35,844 nucleotides of DNA from a virus. A model generated the notes under the pieces. That model was not told the DNA's origin. It did no database searches and saw only the letters and a list, made by a program, of their open reading frames with translations. This document shows, piece after piece, positions 28,182 to 35,844 of the stretch. The DNA lies in the IMG/VR virus record IMGVR_UViG_3300032215_000905, positions 1 through 35,844 of that record, one strand, 5' to 3'. Each line of letters begins with the position of its first letter. Position 1 is the first letter of the stretch. Both the position numbers and the translations under genes were made by a program.

Positions 28182-29164
28182 GCGGACCAGGTCGCAGAGT
28201 CAGAGTTGGAGCCGACGACGACAGCGTATTTGGTGGGGTCGGACACGCCACCGAGGGCCGTCTCGGTGCTGAAGTACAGCGTTTCATCCGCAGCGTTGGT
28301 GACCGTGCAGGCGAAAGCGCCCGTGGTGCTGGTCTGAATGAGCGCCCAACCAGTACCCGAGGCGACAATGCTGCCGACGGTCGCGGTACCGTAGGTCGCA
28401 GAGCCTGAAGGGTTGCCCCGATATTGCGTGAGGCTGTCGACAATGTACATCTGCCGGGCCGTGGCGATGGCGGTGCCGTCGGGACGGGTGCAGGCCAGAG
28501 TCAGCGCTGCGGTCGTCAATCCGCCCGGCGCATCGGCGACCGCGATGGTGCTGCGGACCAGGGCATCTGCACTGCCAAACTTGGCAATGTTCGCGGTGTT
28601 GGTCGCAACGTCCGCAAGGTCAACATTGGCATCCGGCATCGTAAGGGTGCGGGTGGTACCGGTGCCAATTCCGGAGAGCACAAAGGAGAGCAGCCTGGTG
28701 GCGTCGGTGGCGTCCTTGAAGGTCACCGGGCCTTTCGCCGCGATCCCCGCCCCGAAGGTCTGAAGGCCCGCCCAGGTATTGGCGGAGGCCAGCAGGGAGG
28801 CGGAGAGGGTACCGACCTGGGCCTGCATGAATTTCCAGGCGGTTCCGTTGTACACGAAAATGCCGAATTCTTTGGGCTTCAACGCCAGCACCGTGCTGGC
28901 TGCGGAGCTGCGCAGCGTCACCGTATTGGTCGCGTCGGTATTGCCCACAATGAAGCAGGAACCAGCGACTTCCACATCTGCCAGAAAATCCAAATTGCGC
29001 GAGGCATCCGGAGCGACAAAAAGCACCGGCGGCGAATACTCACCGATGGTGCCATCTGCCGACAGGGTGGTGACCGCGTACCCGGCACCGCTACCCAGCG
29101 CAAGGACCAGCCGTTTTGCCAACCTGGAAGCGGTGCGGAGAGAGGTGCCGAGAATTTCCGACAT
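28178..29164 (-). CDS. Fibre-like protein in the head module (head fibre or decoration)
   Basis: This 328-aa, Ala/Thr/Ser/Gly-rich protein has low charge. It contains fibre-type elements, for example NTWAGLQTFGAGIAAKG and TRTLTMPDANVDLADV, which occur in trimeric phage tail spikes and fibres. It lies between the capsid and connector genes, so it may be a capsid surface fibre or decoration protein rather than a tail part. The N-terminal 35 residues (SLRTASRLAKRLVLALG) are basic and amphipathic and could be the anchor. The ATG at 29164 overlaps the previous stop (TGATG). Confidence 0.5.
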   Translation of the reverse strand: MSEILGTSLRTASRLAKRLVLALGSGAGYAVTTLSADGTIGEYSPPVLFVAPDASRNLDFLADVEVAGSCFIVGNTDATNTVTLRSSAASTVLALKPKEFGIFVYNGTAWKFMQAQVGTLSASLLASANTWAGLQTFGAGIAAKGPVTFKDATDATRLLSFVLSGIGTGTTRTLTMPDANVDLADVATNTANIAKFGSADALVRSTIAVADAPGGLTTAALTLACTRPDGTAIATARQMYIVDSLTQYRGNPSGSATYGTATVGSIVASGTGWALIQTSTTGAFACTVTNAADETLYFSTETALGGVSDPTKYAVVVGSNSDSATWSA

Positions 29165-29310
29165 CAGCGATTTCCTTTTTGGTCGGCGATGCGAGCCGCT
29201 TTCGCGGCCCGTGCCATAGATTCATCGTGGGAGAGGGGCTTTCCGCCCAGCTTTTGGGTCTGCTTACGGATTTCAGCCGCAAGCTGTTCGGTCGACATGC
29301 GTTCAGACAT
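29164..29310 (-). CDS. 48-aa basic helical protein in the head module
   Basis: This small gene begins MSERMSTEQLAAEIRKQTQK and ends ARAAKAARIADQKGNR. Both ends overlap neighbours (eight bases with the upstream gene, TGATG with the next), which is good evidence that it is translated. The product is a charged helix with several Lys and Arg. It may be a minor capsid or scaffolding helper. No family is recognised. Confidence 0.6.
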   Translation of the reverse strand: MSERMSTEQLAAEIRKQTQKLGGKPLSHDESMARAAKAARIADQKGNR

Positions 29311-30133
29311 CGGCGCGGCCCTTTTCGGCCTTGTCGCTCGGCTTGTCGCTCGCCTTTTTGGCCGGCTTTTCAGTGGCGGGCTTATCGCCCATGCCGCGCT
29401 TCACCGTGTCGGCATCGTCCAGCACCTTCAGCGCCGATTCGCGGGGCGCAAGCGACCGCTCGAGCTGCTTTTCGTCGAGGGGTTGGCCCTTGATTTTGGC
29501 GATGCGCCCCTCAAGAGCCTTTCGGCCACGCCGGATAGCCGCTGGGTTGACCTCGGGGGTCTTTCCGCTGGTGACCAGCCAGATGCGCCAGGCGTCGTAG
29601 GCTTCGCGGTCAATCTTCAGGTCCGCCTTTTCGCCGATGCCTTCGCTTTCGAGATGCTCAAAGGCGAGGTGATGGCACCGGCCCAAAGTGCCGTTGTGCT
29701 GCGTCGTCACGAATCGGAGATAGCCACCGTCGGTTACACCCGACGGCAGGAATTCGCGAGGGAGCGGGCTGAAGGGGTCCAGCAGCGGAGTGCCGGCCAT
29801 CGCGAGATGCTTCGCGATTTCGTAATACCCGCCGCCTTCCTGGGTAGAAAGCAGCTTTTCCATCGACCAGTCCGACAGACCCCTTACGCCGTTGCCGCCG
29901 GGTACCGCCAGCACCGCGACCAGATCCGGGACCACGTACCCGCCGGGATCTACCCCGAGAACTTTGGCGTACTTCGCGGTGACATTCACCACCTCTGCGA
30001 CGCCTGGGTTGGGGTGGAGCAGGTACGCCTTCAGGTGCTCATAGACCGGCACATCGGCCGCGCCGCCGACGGGCGCGCCATATGCCTGGCTTTTGGCAAA
30101 AGAAGTGGTGGCGGTTTCAGTGGGGACCGGCAT
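29303..30133 (-). CDS. Unknown head-module protein
   Basis: This 276-aa protein follows the major capsid gene after 27 bp. The N-terminal 130 residues are mixed alpha/beta (YEHLKAYLLHPNPGVAEVV, GGYVVPDLVAVLAV). The centre is helical, and the last 30 residues are a Lys/Asp/Ala-rich disordered tail (KPAKKASDKPSDKAEKG). AGGAGAGCCC precedes the ATG. It may be a minor capsid or head-completion protein; no known motif is visible. Confidence 0.6.
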   Translation of the reverse strand: MPVPTETATTSFAKSQAYGAPVGGAADVPVYEHLKAYLLHPNPGVAEVVNVTAKYAKVLGVDPGGYVVPDLVAVLAVPGGNGVRGLSDWSMEKLLSTQEGGGYYEIAKHLAMAGTPLLDPFSPLPREFLPSGVTDGGYLRFVTTQHNGTLGRCHHLAFEHLESEGIGEKADLKIDREAYDAWRIWLVTSGKTPEVNPAAIRRGRKALEGRIAKIKGQPLDEKQLERSLAPRESALKVLDDADTVKRGMGDKPATEKPAKKASDKPSDKAEKGRADV

Positions 30134-30160
30134 GGGCTCTCCTATGAATCAGGGCTGGGA

Positions 30161-31156
30161 TCAGGCTTTGGAGCGGACCAACGCCTGGAAGCTGACGTTA
30201 CTGGACTTCAAGCCGACGCCCATATTGGCGTATGCGTTGAAACCGCTGGTGCGAAGGTCGGAACCCGACAGCTTCTCCCAGATCAGAAGCCCGTAGCCGG
30301 GGATGATCATGCGGCGGGCGCCAGCGGGAATCCGGGCGGCCTCGGGGCTGGCGATAGCCCGCTTCCAGGCGCCGGGGGAGGTGCAGAAGCCCTTCAGCAC
30401 ACTGCTGGCGCTCACGACGTCGTCGGTCAGCTGGACATCGAAGCCCAGGCCGTAGGGGTCGGACAGCCGCTGGCCGACGGTCACACGCTGCATCCGCTGG
30501 GCAAGATCGGTGCCCCAAAGATAGTTTTCCGACCGGAAGCTTTCGATCACCTCGTTGTGCTGCTGGGCGCGGAGCACCAAGATGGGAGCGCCCAGCTCGC
30601 CGGCGCCGTACTTGCTGGTGTGGGCGGCCCGGAGGTCATACAGGTCATCCGCGCTAAGCGCGGTGGTGGTGGCGCCGATCACGTTGGCCGAAATCGTGGC
30701 GCCGCTGGCGGTCAGCAACCCGCGGAGGGTCTTTTCGTAGCTGGCGGGTACCAGGGAGGTGAGATCGTCCAGGGAGAGATTCACTCCGCTTCCGTTCGGC
30801 CCCATCAAGATCTGATTGCGGAAAGTCTCGGTGTAACCGATCACATATTCCGCAACCGAAACCGAACCGTACGCCGTGGTCTGCGTCGAGCCAGTGATCG
30901 CGCTTACCTCGGAACCGGCGCTGGCCATCGCCTGTTCAAAACCTACCCCCGAGACTTCGCCCCAGCGAGCGGAGTCGGTTTTCTGGCCGGCGAAGTCGAT
31001 GACATCGGCATCGAAAAGGCCGCTGGCCGAGGCGTCGAAGGAATCGATCAGCTTCCGAAGAAGGCGATTTGAGGCCAAAATCCAGGCAGCGGGAATGCCG
31101 GAATTTGAGGACTGGGTTTCGTTGTAGGCGGTAGGCGACGGAAGGGTAACGCTCAT
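30161..31156 (-). CDS. Major capsid protein
   Basis: This 331-aa protein is probably an HK97-fold capsid subunit. An N-terminal helical arm (PAAWILASNRLLRKLIDSF) is followed by a long extended section. The P-domain-like segment includes LLTASGATISANVIGATTTA and ALSADDLYDLRAAH, and the A-domain-like end includes GYGLLIWEKLSG. It follows the scaffold gene and precedes head accessory genes, as expected. No ribosome binding site precedes the ATG at 31156; a long hairpin stands there instead. The leader (31157-31300) also holds a possible promoter. Confidence 0.75.
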   Translation of the reverse strand: MSVTLPSPTAYNETQSSNSGIPAAWILASNRLLRKLIDSFDASASGLFDADVIDFAGQKTDSARWGEVSGVGFEQAMASAGSEVSAITGSTQTTAYGSVSVAEYVIGYTETFRNQILMGPNGSGVNLSLDDLTSLVPASYEKTLRGLLTASGATISANVIGATTTALSADDLYDLRAAHTSKYGAGELGAPILVLRAQQHNEVIESFRSENYLWGTDLAQRMQRVTVGQRLSDPYGLGFDVQLTDDVVSASSVLKGFCTSPGAWKRAIASPEAARIPAGARRMIIPGYGLLIWEKLSGSDLRTSGFNAYANMGVGLKSSNVSFQALVRSKA

Positions 31157-31165
31157 TGGAAGTCC

Positions 31166-31202
31166 GTAGGAGGAAGGAAGATTACTGCCTTTCTCCCCCT
31201 AC
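31166..31202 (-). promoter_or_regulatory. Long hairpin just upstream of the capsid start codon
   Basis: On the minus-strand transcript, 31202-31188 (GTAGGGGGAGAAAGG) pairs with 31180-31166 (CTTCCTTCCTCCTAC) around a 7-nt loop. Ten base pairs are contiguous (two are G-U) and three more follow two mismatches. It ends nine bases before the ATG. The purine arm contains the only Shine-Dalgarno-like stretch in the leader and is sequestered by the pyrimidine arm. Confidence 0.55.
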
Positions 31203-31262
31203 ACTCGATATCGGTGAGCGACCCGCGGGGAAGGGTGGCGCATGGTGGCCACCGATGCTCAA

Positions 31263-31291
31263 AGCCTACTCAATGGCCGTACACCCGTCAA
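31263..31291 (-). promoter_or_regulatory. Possible promoter for the capsid gene
   Basis: On the minus strand TTGACG (31291-31286) is followed after 17 bp by TAGGCT (31268-31263). The -35 is good and the -10 weak. The palindromes CACCTGCGCAGGTG (31304-31317, at the scaffold stop) and GGTGGCCACC (31244-31253) flank it and could be operators or an attenuator. Confidence 0.35.
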
Positions 31292-31300
31292 GCAGAATTT

Positions 31301-31918
31301 TCACACCTGCGCAGGTGCGCCTGCGGAAAACTTCGCGTCCAGATCGTCCATCTCTTTCCGCAAAACAGCTTTCTCCTCTGGAGTTCTTACCCTCTGGTAT
31401 GCGGCCAGAAGCGGTGCCGTCGCTTGCTGGTACTGCTGAGCGGTCATCCCACCCGGAGTCGCGGCCTGGACGGTGCTGGTACTGGTATTGGGCGTCGCCG
31501 GTTTTGCGGGGTCGGCCGGCTTGGCAGGCTCCGCGGCCTTCGCGGGGTCCGCCTGTTTCGCCGGGTCCGCCGCCTTGGGGGCTTCCACAGAAGGCCGGAC
31601 GGCAGCCGCCAGCTTGGCGCCGTCGCCATTCAGCCACGCGTCGAAGGCCGGCGGCTCATTGTTGCCCTCGATATCGGCATTGTAGGCGGCCATAAGCTGG
31701 CGCGCCGTGCGCTCGTCGGGGGCGCCAGACGAAAGGTGGAGCCGGGCGGCCAGAAGGGATTGCTGCTTTTGTGCAGTCTCAAACTGCTTTATCGCCGCAA
31801 CCAGTTCGTTTTCGGCCTTGGTTTTTGCGCCACGCTCGGCGGCGATGGCGGTGTGGGGGACCAGCCCCTCCTCGGCAAGGTCGATTTCGGTTCCATTTTT
31901 CAGCTTATGCAGGGCCAT
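31301..31918 (-). CDS. Capsid scaffolding protein
   Basis: This 205-aa protein is mostly helical and disordered. Residues 35-100 contain a coiled coil (KAENELVAAIKQFETAQKQQ). A linker at about 110-148 is made of repeated DPAK/EPAK units, and the C-terminal helix is charged (PEEKAVLRKEMDDLDAKF), the typical capsid-binding end of scaffolds. Its place between portal and major capsid genes is the usual one. GGAGGCGCCA precedes the ATG at 31918, which overlaps the portal gene end. No protease domain is seen, so a separate or host protease, or none, would remove it. Confidence 0.65.
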   Translation of the reverse strand: MALHKLKNGTEIDLAEEGLVPHTAIAAERGAKTKAENELVAAIKQFETAQKQQSLLAARLHLSSGAPDERTARQLMAAYNADIEGNNEPPAFDAWLNGDGAKLAAAVRPSVEAPKAADPAKQADPAKAAEPAKPADPAKPATPNTSTSTVQAATPGGMTAQQYQQATAPLLAAYQRVRTPEEKAVLRKEMDDLDAKFSAGAPAQV

Positions 31919-33383
31919 TGGCGCCTCCAGTGGGGATCATGGGTTGGGGGAGCGGGGAAAGTGCAGCTTCGTCAGCGTCAATTTGCTTCAGGGCCTGGAT
32001 GGCGTCCTCCCGGGAGGTGCCCGGGTGATGCCGCTGGTAGAGGATCACGCGGCTGGTGAGCTTCATTTGAAGCTCCAACTGTTCTGATTCCAGTTGTGTT
32101 TTCTGGTCTTCGGGGGAGTCCGGGATCTCCTGATAGGCAAACGAATAGCCCTCCTCGGGAAGTCCCAGAAGCGCCCCCGCGATTTGGAAGGCATGGGCGT
32201 CAGCTGCCCGGAAAAACGGTTTCGAGCGGTCGCAAACCATCCGCTTCGCGCGGTTCCGGATAGCCAGCGAGGCGGCGCTGGTCGGGTTGGCGGCCGTGAA
32301 CTGCACGTCATCGGCGGCCAGACCGAGCCGCGTCAGGAGCGCTGATTCTTCGCCTGCCATCCACATCCGGAGCTGGGAAAGGTCCGCAGAGGGGCGGAGT
32401 TGGGTGATCGAGCCCTGTTTTCCCTCCTCCGATGTCACCGACAACAGGGAGCCCGGGAGAATTGACACCCGCGAGGCCGGCATGCCGCCGAAACCAGCAC
32501 CTTCGGTGGCGGCGACCGGGCCGCCGGGAAGGATGATGTCAATCCCGACCGCAGTGGAGTGGCTTGAATCGAATGCCGACTGTCCGGCTGCAGTTGCAAA
32601 CGCCATCGCCTTCACCGTTGACCGCGCCAACCCGCGCACCTGATTATGGTGCCAATACCCACCAGAAATGGAAATAGCGTAGTGGTTATAGGGGATGTAC
32701 GGCGTGCCGTCCTTGAGCCGCCAGGTGTACGCGGCGCCCCTGATCCCATCTGCAGGCAGCCCAAGCAAATTGGTGTGCCGGACCGGAACCCCGCCGACGG
32801 ACTCCACGTAAAATTCCGGCTCCGGGTCCATGCGGTACACGTCCCAACACCATTGGATTCCGAGAGCCTCATTGATTTTGCGGAGATCGCGGAGCCGCAA
32901 CTCCTTGAACCGGACCAGCCGACTGGGGTCATCGGGCGCCACCTCTACCACCACCGCACCGCACGGAACCTCACGGAGATGGAGCCTGCCGTTCACCAGC
33001 GAAAAGTGCAGGATCGCATCGCCCATTCCAACCGTCAGAAACTGCATCCGTTGCATCCAAAGCCAGTATTTTGCGCTCTCCATCGCAGCCGCAAGGTCCA
33101 AACCATCCATCCTCTGGTGCATCACCTGCGGGGCGGCGTTGTACAGCCCGGGGGTAGTAAGCTGCATGGCGGCGGTGAGAAGGGCGTTATTGCTGAAATC
33201 CACCGCCGGGACCAGCGCGGCCCGTTCCGGCCCGAGGAAACTGTCAATCTGGGGACGGATATTGTTCTCCCCTCCCGCACCGTCACCGTAGTTCTGGTCC
33301 AGGAGGAAAAGACAAAAGCGTTGGCGCTCCCAACGGGAGGCATCTTCTGGATTGGAATTCAGCAGTAAAGGCGGGTAGTTCAT
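31905..33383 (-). CDS. Portal protein
   Basis: This 492-aa protein forms the dodecameric portal through which DNA enters the head. It begins with a helical segment rich in aromatics and acid (ASRWERQRFCLFLLDQNYGD). It has the wing/stem layout: an alpha/beta centre (LREVPCGAVVVEVAPDDPSR), helices with AIRNRAKRMVCDRSKPFFRA, and a C-terminal helical crown with a Glu/Gln-rich section (EQLELQMKLTSRVIL). It lies directly after TerL (ATGA overlap at 33380-33383), the conserved order. AGGATG precedes the ATG. Confidence 0.75.
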   Translation of the reverse strand: MNYPPLLLNSNPEDASRWERQRFCLFLLDQNYGDGAGGENNIRPQIDSFLGPERAALVPAVDFSNNALLTAAMQLTTPGLYNAAPQVMHQRMDGLDLAAAMESAKYWLWMQRMQFLTVGMGDAILHFSLVNGRLHLREVPCGAVVVEVAPDDPSRLVRFKELRLRDLRKINEALGIQWCWDVYRMDPEPEFYVESVGGVPVRHTNLLGLPADGIRGAAYTWRLKDGTPYIPYNHYAISISGGYWHHNQVRGLARSTVKAMAFATAAGQSAFDSSHSTAVGIDIILPGGPVAATEGAGFGGMPASRVSILPGSLLSVTSEEGKQGSITQLRPSADLSQLRMWMAGEESALLTRLGLAADDVQFTAANPTSAASLAIRNRAKRMVCDRSKPFFRAADAHAFQIAGALLGLPEEGYSFAYQEIPDSPEDQKTQLESEQLELQMKLTSRVILYQRHHPGTSREDAIQALKQIDADEAALSPLPQPMIPTGGANGPA

Positions 33384-34846
33384 GTCATCATCCTATTCTG
33401 ACGCGCGGCGATATGCCACGACTTTCCACCGAGAGACGTCTCCATGCCGTAACGGAAGGAATCAAGGATATCCTTGAATCTAGACCGTCTATCACCGTTC
33501 CACCGTCGCGCGGCTTCTATGAAGCCGACACATCGCGGGTTTACACAGAGGCCAAAAGCGGGCGCGACCATCCGAGCGTTCATTTCGGAAAGCCCGTTAT
33601 ATACGGTGCCACCTGCCTTATATGGGACCTCAATGCGCGGAAACAAGTCGATATTTGCACCCGCAGCGTCCGCCAGACGGCGACGGAGCGCGGCATTATC
33701 CTTTTTGAGCTGCGCTTTTGTGGTCTGGATGGCAGCCCGGTCACCCAACCACACGTCAATATGTTGCCACAAAAGCCCATTTCTCTTGAGCATGGATAGG
33801 ATATTCTGCGCATCCTCCTGGATTGACGTGGATGTCGGCTTTTCACCGGCCACCACCTCGTCGATAAGCCAGAACCGCGCATCCTGCTGCCGGTCGGGTG
33901 ATCCTGGTACGCAGGCCATCAGACAGGCGGCCTGTCGACCGATACTGGTGGAATGGTCGATACAAACCAGCAGCTTTGCGCCGGCTGGCGGCTTGTCGGT
34001 GCGGACACAATGATCACCCCAGGCCGTGAACCACCGGTCGACCATCGCGCCGGACCAGGCGCCGCCGAAACGGAGCGGACGCTCTGCCTCTGGAGTCGCA
34101 TCCCAGGCCTTTTTGATCTGGGCTTTCGTCAGGAATGCCGGCAGCCCGATGGGCGTCACCGCCGCGATGTCCAGCTCGGTGTGCAGGAATCGGACTATTC
34201 CGTCATCCACCTTCCGTTTTAGCCAGTCCTGCGGTGGGGAATCTGGCGTGATCGTCATCGTGATCCAGACCTGCCCGGCATTGCGGAGCAACCGCATCAC
34301 CACCTCTCCCCAGAGGCTTTCCGGGGGCGGCTCGTCGAGGATCAGCAAGTCCAGAGTCGCGCCAGCAATGCGCGTAGACCCCTGTTTGTACGTGGCAAAC
34401 GTGATTGTCGAGCCCTTACCCGGGCCCGACGTAAAATTGATGCGGGGCGGCTTGCCCCGGAAACCGAAACCCGGCTCGAACTGAGCGCCCGGCGCGTGGA
34501 CGCACCGCTCTCCTTTCGGGGTGTCCCGCTTGTCCAGAAGATCCCAGATCTTCTGCATCAACGGGATGATCTGCTCCTTGGAGATAGAGACGATACAAAT
34601 ATGGACCGCGCCCGGCCTGCGACCCGCAAAGGGCCCGGAACCCTCGATAAACGAAAGAAGCTTCCAGGCTTGGGCGTAGCTTTTACCGATTTGATTGGCG
34701 CCCAGCCAGAGCAGGGGGGAGCCATCGTGTTCCGAGTCGTGCGGCGAGCCCATCCGAGCCCAGGCAGCCTGCGGCTCGGTGAGCACAGCGTAGTGCAGGG
34801 CATTCGCGCGGAATGCCTCCGCCCTGTTCTGGCGGCCTGCGCTCAC
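33380..34846 (-). CDS. terL: Terminase large subunit
   Basis: This 488-aa packaging motor has an ATPase domain (about 25-230) with Walker A GANQIGKS (49-56) and Walker B LLILDEPP (167-174) with catalytic Glu172. The RNase H-like nuclease domain (about 290-475) has a likely acidic triad: Asp297 (LLVCIDHS), Asp369 (WLGDRAA) and Asp462 (ILDSFRYGME). Complete domains indicate an active enzyme. The start is GTG at 34846, overlapping the previous stop (GTGA), with GAGG ten bases upstream. The small subunit is probably the HTH gene at 195-713, reached by joining the ends. Confidence 0.93.
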   Translation of the reverse strand: MSAGRQNRAEAFRANALHYAVLTEPQAAWARMGSPHDSEHDGSPLLWLGANQIGKSYAQAWKLLSFIEGSGPFAGRRPGAVHICIVSISKEQIIPLMQKIWDLLDKRDTPKGERCVHAPGAQFEPGFGFRGKPPRINFTSGPGKGSTITFATYKQGSTRIAGATLDLLILDEPPPESLWGEVVMRLLRNAGQVWITMTITPDSPPQDWLKRKVDDGIVRFLHTELDIAAVTPIGLPAFLTKAQIKKAWDATPEAERPLRFGGAWSGAMVDRWFTAWGDHCVRTDKPPAGAKLLVCIDHSTSIGRQAACLMACVPGSPDRQQDARFWLIDEVVAGEKPTSTSIQEDAQNILSMLKRNGLLWQHIDVWLGDRAAIQTTKAQLKKDNAALRRRLADAAGANIDLFPRIEVPYKAGGTVYNGLSEMNARMVAPAFGLCVNPRCVGFIEAARRWNGDRRSRFKDILDSFRYGMETSLGGKSWHIAARQNRMMT

Positions 34847-35319
34847 TTAGCGGAAACCTCAGCGATGTCGCCGCGGGCGATGGCATCGGCGTAGCCCGGG
34901 AGGGTTTCGCCGGGCTTCAGGTCGGCGTGGAAGTCGGAGGCGAACACTGCGGTCCGGCGCCACTTCGCGACGACGCCAGCGGCGCCAGGATTTCCGGCGG
35001 CTGCCCGTTCCAGCAACTCCGCCCATTCCGGGACATGCTTGTCATCCCAAATCAGACTCGCCCGCTCTTCCGACTCACCGAGGTTGTAGGCCGCGTACAA
35101 ACGCTCGGCGGGCTCGGCTGACTCGGCTGCATAGCAGCAACGCGGCACCTCCGCCGTTTCAACGGATGACCGCGCAACCCAGATGTTAACGCCGTCGACC
35201 GGGTGGGCCCGGTCCAGCACAAACCCATCCGGCTGGCCTTCACTGTCCCTCGTCTCCTCGACGACCTTCGCACCCCACAAATGGGACGGCGCCAAAACCA
35301 ACAACAACAGACTACTCAC
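34843..35319 (-). CDS. Unknown protein with hydrophobic N-terminus, next to TerL
   Basis: This 158-aa protein starts at GTG 35319 with AGGAG seven bases upstream. The N-terminus, MSSLLLLVLAPSHLWGAKVV, is hydrophobic and could act as a signal or membrane anchor, although it lacks early basic residues. The remainder is acidic with several Cys (RCCYAAES) and helical ends. It lies directly upstream of TerL, an odd place for an exported protein. It may instead be a packaging cofactor; no family is recognised. Confidence 0.6.
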   Translation of the reverse strand: MSSLLLLVLAPSHLWGAKVVEETRDSEGQPDGFVLDRAHPVDGVNIWVARSSVETAEVPRCCYAAESAEPAERLYAAYNLGESEERASLIWDDKHVPEWAELLERAAAGNPGAAGVVAKWRRTAVFASDFHADLKPGETLPGYADAIARGDIAEVSAK

Positions 35320-35360
35320 GATTGACTCCTGGGGATGAATCCGGCCCCCTGCGGAAACTG

Positions 35361-35780
35361 TTATTCCTCATCTTGCCCCCAGGTCGGATGCAACTGTTGG
35401 AGCAGTTGGAACGCTTGATATTGCACCTTCAGCGGCGCCTGTCTGACCTCTTCCAATAAGGATGCCACCGCTTCATTGGGTGCCATTATCTCTTTCGGAA
35501 CATTGGCCTCCAAACCCAACTCCAACTCAATCTCCTGGGTGAGCAGCCCGGCCGCTGCGGTATGGGAATCGGCAGCGAGCGCTGCCAGCCGCTGCCAGCG
35601 GAGCTGCGTCAGTGCGTACGTTTTTGCGTCCTGCTTTTTGCCGCGGGGTGGGATCGGTGGAAGTGCGGCGGTCCGAAGCTTGCGCCAGAAAAAGCGGAGC
35701 TGCGGGGTCGGGCGCAGTGTGAGCTGGGCGATCACCTCGTCGACTAACTTCTGCTGTGGGTCAGTTAGGCGAAAAGACAC
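35361..35780 (-). CDS. Unknown helical protein of the packaging module
   Basis: This 139-aa protein starts at GTG 35780 with GGAGGCCCC upstream. It begins MSFRLTDPQQKLVDEVIAQL, then has a basic stretch (FFWRKLR, PPRGKKQDAK) and a long acidic helical end. On the joined map it lies between the TerS-like gene and TerL. The helical acidic/basic layout would suit a terminase helper; it could even be the true small subunit. No family is recognised. Confidence 0.6.
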   Translation of the reverse strand: MSFRLTDPQQKLVDEVIAQLTLRPTPQLRFFWRKLRTAALPPIPPRGKKQDAKTYALTQLRWQRLAALAADSHTAAAGLLTQEIELELGLEANVPKEIMAPNEAVASLLEEVRQAPLKVQYQAFQLLQQLHPTWGQDEE

Positions 35781-35835
35781 GGGGCCTCCATGCGTAAGTC
35801 ACCATTTTTGTGATGGAGCGCGCGCGCGGCCGGAC

Positions 35836-35844
35836 AAATAGATA
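35836..35844. repeat. Right copy of 9-bp terminal direct repeat
   Basis: This is the second copy of AAATAGATA, preceded by an alternating GC run (GCGCGCGCGGCCGG, about 35820-35833). Joining the ends places the minus-strand gene at 35780 downstream of the TerS-like gene at 195-713, so the leftward operon becomes continuous. Confidence 0.6.

Noticed and set aside
28424-31072. 882-aa plus-strand ORF
   Set aside because: It lies antisense to five well-supported head genes. Long shadow frames are expected in GC-rich DNA, and its sequence (Gly/Arg/His-rich) shows no domain.

Overview
The window reads as the complete genome of a temperate, long-tailed dsDNA phage (siphovirus-like, HK97-type head, no tail sheath gene seen) of a GC-rich bacterium; the host cannot be named from the sequence alone. 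Evidence: a full packaging-head-tail module in canonical order (TerS-like, TerL, portal, scaffold, major capsid, connectors, tail terminator, tail tube, G/GT frameshift chaperone, tape measure, hub, fibre), a tyrosine integrase, a divergent pair of repressor genes and a phage replication/recombination set. The nine bases AAATAGATA occur at both ends, and the leftward gene series runs on across the ends, so the molecule is circular or has joinable ends.

Layout. Two divergent transcription units start near position 6000. (1) Leftward unit (minus strand): a Cro-like HTH gene with a consensus promoter and almost no leader (5996), a J-domain-like/metallopeptidase fusion, a RecU-like resolvase, an SF2 helicase, a DnaB-N/VapE-type helicase, a non-coding candidate replication origin (about 941-1180), an HTH gene and a TerS-like gene. 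Crossing the window ends it continues through two unknown genes, TerL, portal, scaffold, capsid, neck and tail genes to a small lysis-like/unknown cluster ending near 15346. (2) Rightward unit (plus strand): a CI-like HTH gene, small accessory genes, an ERF annealing protein, SSB, small genes, a C5-cytosine methyltransferase, an N6-adenine-type methyltransferase, an excisionase-like gene, the integrase and a last small gene ending at 15115. The two units converge at 15116-15345, where a hairpin lies.

The logic is clean: replication and virion genes on one strand, integration, recombination and DNA-modification genes on the other, and one switch between them. The two switch proteins share the same recognition-helix core, so they probably compete for the same operators.

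The most unusual signals are DNA or RNA structure rather than genes: an origin-like region with CTGGAAC iterons on both sides of an AT-rich core with helically phased GATA motifs; a phased TATGC array upstream of the integrase whose spacing ignores codon phase; a dnaX-type slippery heptamer joining the excisionase-like and integrase frames; a three-way-junction fold after TerS; a large dyad between the two methyltransferase genes; and a long hairpin in place of a ribosome binding site upstream of the capsid gene. No tRNA, CRISPR array or insertion sequence was seen, and no endolysin could be recognised.
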